NCBI GenBank assembly: GCA_030144725.1
Contig: JASKMD010000028.1
Coordinates: 717,652 to 781,651 of the forward strand
Length of the DNA: 64,000 bases
Origin: Haematococcus lacustris
Taxonomy: Eukaryota > Chlorophyta > Chlorophyceae > Chlamydomonadales > Haematococcaceae
Direction of reading: 5' to 3'
Part shown: positions 61,993 through 64,000 of the stretch, piece by piece
Numbering within the stretch: the first letter of the stretch is position 1
Layout of the letters: every line of letters starts with the position of its first letter
Notes under the pieces: model-generated
What the model saw: the letters and a program-made list of their open reading frames with translations, nothing else
Told to the model about the DNA's origin: nothing
Database searches by the model: none
Program-made: the position numbers and the translations under genes

Positions 61993-62521
61993 ATGTTCCA
62001 TCGAGGGCGTGGGCGTGGTCGCGGTCGCGGGAGGATAGGAGGCAGCGACAGGCAGACAGGCCCTCGACTCCCTGCATCGCTTCTGCAGCATCTTGACGAA
62101 GGTGCACGTACGGGCCCTGCCAAGCGCGGTCGCGGACTGCCTCGCAAAGTTGCAAGGCGGGCAGCACGCGATGCCAGCAAAAGCGCACGCTTCCAGCACC
62201 AGCTCAGTCGCAAGCGTGCAGAACCAGACAACCATCACCAAAGTCCAGGCAAGGTCAAGCGTCCAAGGGCCGACGACAGCGAGCGAGGCCATGCAGGCAC
62301 GACCTTGCTGCGAGGTCCCATCGCGCTAGCAGCTGCAGCAACAGCAGCCGTGCAAGCCAAGCAAGCGAGGCACGGCCGTCCAGCGCAGCAGGCAGCGTCC
62401 CTAGCTCCTCTAACCAGTAAGCTGCCAAAGACAACGCAGTCAAGCTCAGGTCTCAGCGTGCGCCCAGATGTTCGACCCTCCAGCACCAGCATCAAAACCA
62501 GGCATGTGCTGCGATATGTGC
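61993..62521 (+). CDS. first exon of a basic RG-rich protein, unknown
   Basis: ATG at 61993 opens 176 codons. The start MFHRGRGRGRGRGR is an RG-box, followed by LPASLLQHLDEG and a Lys/Arg-rich region with KVARRAARDASKSARFQHQL. The exon can end at the strong donor C|GTGAGT (62521/62522). The composition suggests a nucleolar or RNA-binding protein; the early part recalls N-termini of ribosome-biogenesis factors such as NOM1, but that is only a guess. The TATA pair lies upstream. Later exons were not found; a GGGGTG tract follows. Confidence 0.45.
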
Positions 62522-62609
62522 GTGAGTGTCGCGCTGCTCTGCCACTATGTGTGTGGGGGCATCGCTGCCCACTGCTGCTCTTGTGCATGGCACTGCGCTG
62601 TGATGACAC

Positions 62610-62645
62610 ATGTGGGGGTGGGGGTGGGGGTGGGGGTGGGGGTAG
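62610..62645. repeat. short (GGGGGT)n tract
   Basis: About five GGGGGT units, the same hexanucleotide as in the array at 36786-37013, in sequence downstream of the basic-protein exon. Confidence 0.85.
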
Positions 62646-62834
62646 GAGGTGTGATGGCACGCCCAGTACTGACAGCTGTCACACCTTGAGTTGCAACGTC
62701 AGGGCTGGTGGGTCCTCCTCCCACACACTGGGAGCAGTGCCTTGGCCCTGCTGGGCGCGCTGTAAACCGTCACCTCGGCCTCGGCTGTCATAGCCCCAGC
62801 TGGCCCCAGGCTGCTGGTCCTGACTGGGTCCAGT

Positions 62835-62935
62835 CAGGGTTAGGGGTTAGGGTAGGGTCAGCCAACCCGTTAGCCAACCCGTTAGGGGTTAGGGTAGGGT
62901 TAGCCAACCCGTAACCCCTAACCCTAACCCTTAGC
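62835..62935. repeat. interstitial telomere-like cluster in inverted arrangement
   Basis: GGGTTAGGGGTTAGGGTAGGG units are followed by repeated AGCCAACCCGTTAG words and then by AACCCCTAACCCTAACCC in the opposite sense. The plus and minus units face each other within about 100 bases. TTAGGG-like words are telomeric in some chlamydomonadalean algae, but this patch is degenerate and internal. Confidence 0.65.
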
Positions 62936-62964
62936 TGGCACGAGGCTGCTGACCAGGTCCTGAC

Positions 62965-63136
62965 CAGCAGCAGCAGCAGCCAGTACTGCACGGCAGGGGG
63001 CGAGTGAGCAGCCCTGTCCCCAGCAGCAATGAGCGCCGCCATCCAGGGCAGACACAGTGGCGGGAGAGCGTTGGCCAGCACAGCAGCAGTGGAGGGGGGC
63101 AGGGCAGCCAGGGTGGTCAGCAGCTCAGGCAGGGCA
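62965..63136 (-). CDS. putative exon of a helical-repeat-like protein
   Basis: On minus, acceptor GGTGCAG|TGCC at 63136 and donor CTG|GTCAGG at 62965/62964 enclose an open frame encoding ALPELLTTLAALPP, ANALPPLCLPWMAALIAAG and PAVQYWLLLLL. The leucine/alanine spacing resembles HEAT- or ARM-type helices. No adjoining exons were placed, so family and gene are unknown. Confidence 0.35.
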
Positions 63137-63390
63137 CTGCACCACACTGACCAATGGGGGGGCGGGGGAATCTTGCCCAAGCACTGGTGTGCCCACCCCT
63201 CCCCACCCCACCCCACCCACCCCTCCCCACCCTGCTCAGCTGCCAGTCTAATGGCAGTGGCAGTGGCAGTGGCAGGGCACTGATGGCAGTGCACTGCACC
63301 ACACTTAGCATGGGGGCGGACTCAAGCCCCAAGCCACTGCTGTGCCCCCCCTCCCACTTTTCACTGAGCTGCCAGTCTGGTATCGTTTCA
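63120..63390. repeat. diverged direct duplication of an exon-intron boundary
   Basis: GGCAGGGCACTG...CACCACACT...ATGGGGG and CAGCTGCCAGTCT occur twice (from about 63127 and from 63270), with GTGCCC(A/C)CCCCTCCC between. The first copy overlaps the acceptor side of the putative minus-strand exon. Confidence 0.55.
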
Positions 63391-64000
63391 CCCCCCCCCC
63401 CCTTTCCCTTCCGCACACCTCCCACACCCTCCCCCCTCTTGTGCCACACACCTCAAACACACACCCTCCCCCCTCTTGTGCCACACACCTCAAACATCAC
63501 ACATCTGGGTGTAATAGGGTGTGGGCGTCACTCCCCTGTCATGGTGGCAATAGCTGTAAGTATAGGGATGTTACTCATGCATTACTTTTGCACAGTGTGA
63601 AGAGGGTTCACAAATGTGATCTCCTGAATCAGATGTGACCTCCAAGCGACAGCCTCTCTCCCCTCTGTTCCCCTGACTTCCTCGAGTCTTCCCTACACCA
63701 CTCCCCTCCCTTCTACCACCACCTCACTTCTTGCGCTCAATCATGCTATCAGCCATGCCATGCAGTGGTGATGATGACTGCTGCCACACACATCAGCGCA
63801 CCCTGGCGGGCGGGTACCCTCTTCACTGCTACCGCCACCGGTGGCCAGGGGGTCACTGTGGTGGTCAGGGTGGCCACCCCTCCTGCAACCCCCCGGTGCC
63901 CCCTGCCCCCTGCGCCCTGCCCCCTGCCCCCTGCGCCCTGCCCCTTGCCCCCTGCCCCTGCCCCCTGCCCCTGCCCCCTGCCCCCTGCCCCCTGTGACTG
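63390..64000. other. low-complexity window end
   Basis: CACACACCTC/AAACACACACC repeats lie at 63415-63500 and an imperfect GCCCCCTGCCCCTG tandem at 63895-63995. No gene was recognised. Confidence 0.5.

Overview
The window looks like nuclear DNA of a green alga, most probably a chlamydomonadalean (volvocalean) species; a Haematococcus-like genome would fit. Reasons: GC-rich coding exons with many short GT-AG introns and clean intron phases, a cyclase receptor and a RAD21-type cohesin gene of algal style, abundant G-rich micro- and minisatellites inside introns, and hAT, LINE and SINE-like debris. There is no sign of operons, ribosome binding sites or CRISPR. The organism assignment is inference.

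Layout. (1) 1-8 kb: two truncated duplicates (1-267 and 2190-6015, minus) of the 3' half of a receptor cyclase gene, separated by a hAT-like transposon (283-2189) with terminal inverted repeats and target duplication, then a decayed glutamine-rich coding region (6237-7879). (2) 8-26 kb: almost pure repeat territory. It holds three copies of a dispersed repeat carrying an internal CCCAG minisatellite, a tRNA-like SINE signal, two opposed arrays of the same ACAGGGTCC word (10.16-10.61 and 13.55-14.46 kb) that may be the arms of a foldback-type element, a second hAT-like element (16553-20870) with another inverted-repeat element nested in it (17226-19062) whose empty site survives at 20225-20231, and several minisatellites. 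(3) 26524-35567 (minus): a complete 22-exon gene that I assembled exon by exon to 1526 codons: signal peptide, bacterial-type extracellular solute-binding domain, one membrane span and two class III cyclase domains. (4) 35.8-39 kb: LINE endonuclease and hAT transposase remnants around a GGGGGT array. (5) 39174-45421 (plus): nine-exon RAD21/SCC1-like cohesin subunit. (6) 48012-51694 (minus): seven-exon HNH-nuclease-family protein. (7) 53069 onward (plus): EF-hand protein with a long proline-rich continuation. (8) 61.5-64 kb: fragment of the glutamine-rich sequence, a TATA-containing promoter with a basic RG-rich first exon (61993-62521), an interstitial telomere-like cluster and one helical-repeat-like exon on the minus strand.

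The genes are unlinked in function: a surface receptor that would turn binding of a small ligand into a cyclic nucleotide signal, a chromosome cohesion protein, a probable organelle or DNA nuclease, and a calcium-binding protein. Gene order is divergent (cyclase/RAD21), convergent (RAD21/HNH) and divergent (HNH/EF-hand). All gene models come from reading splice sites and phase by eye; no database search was possible.
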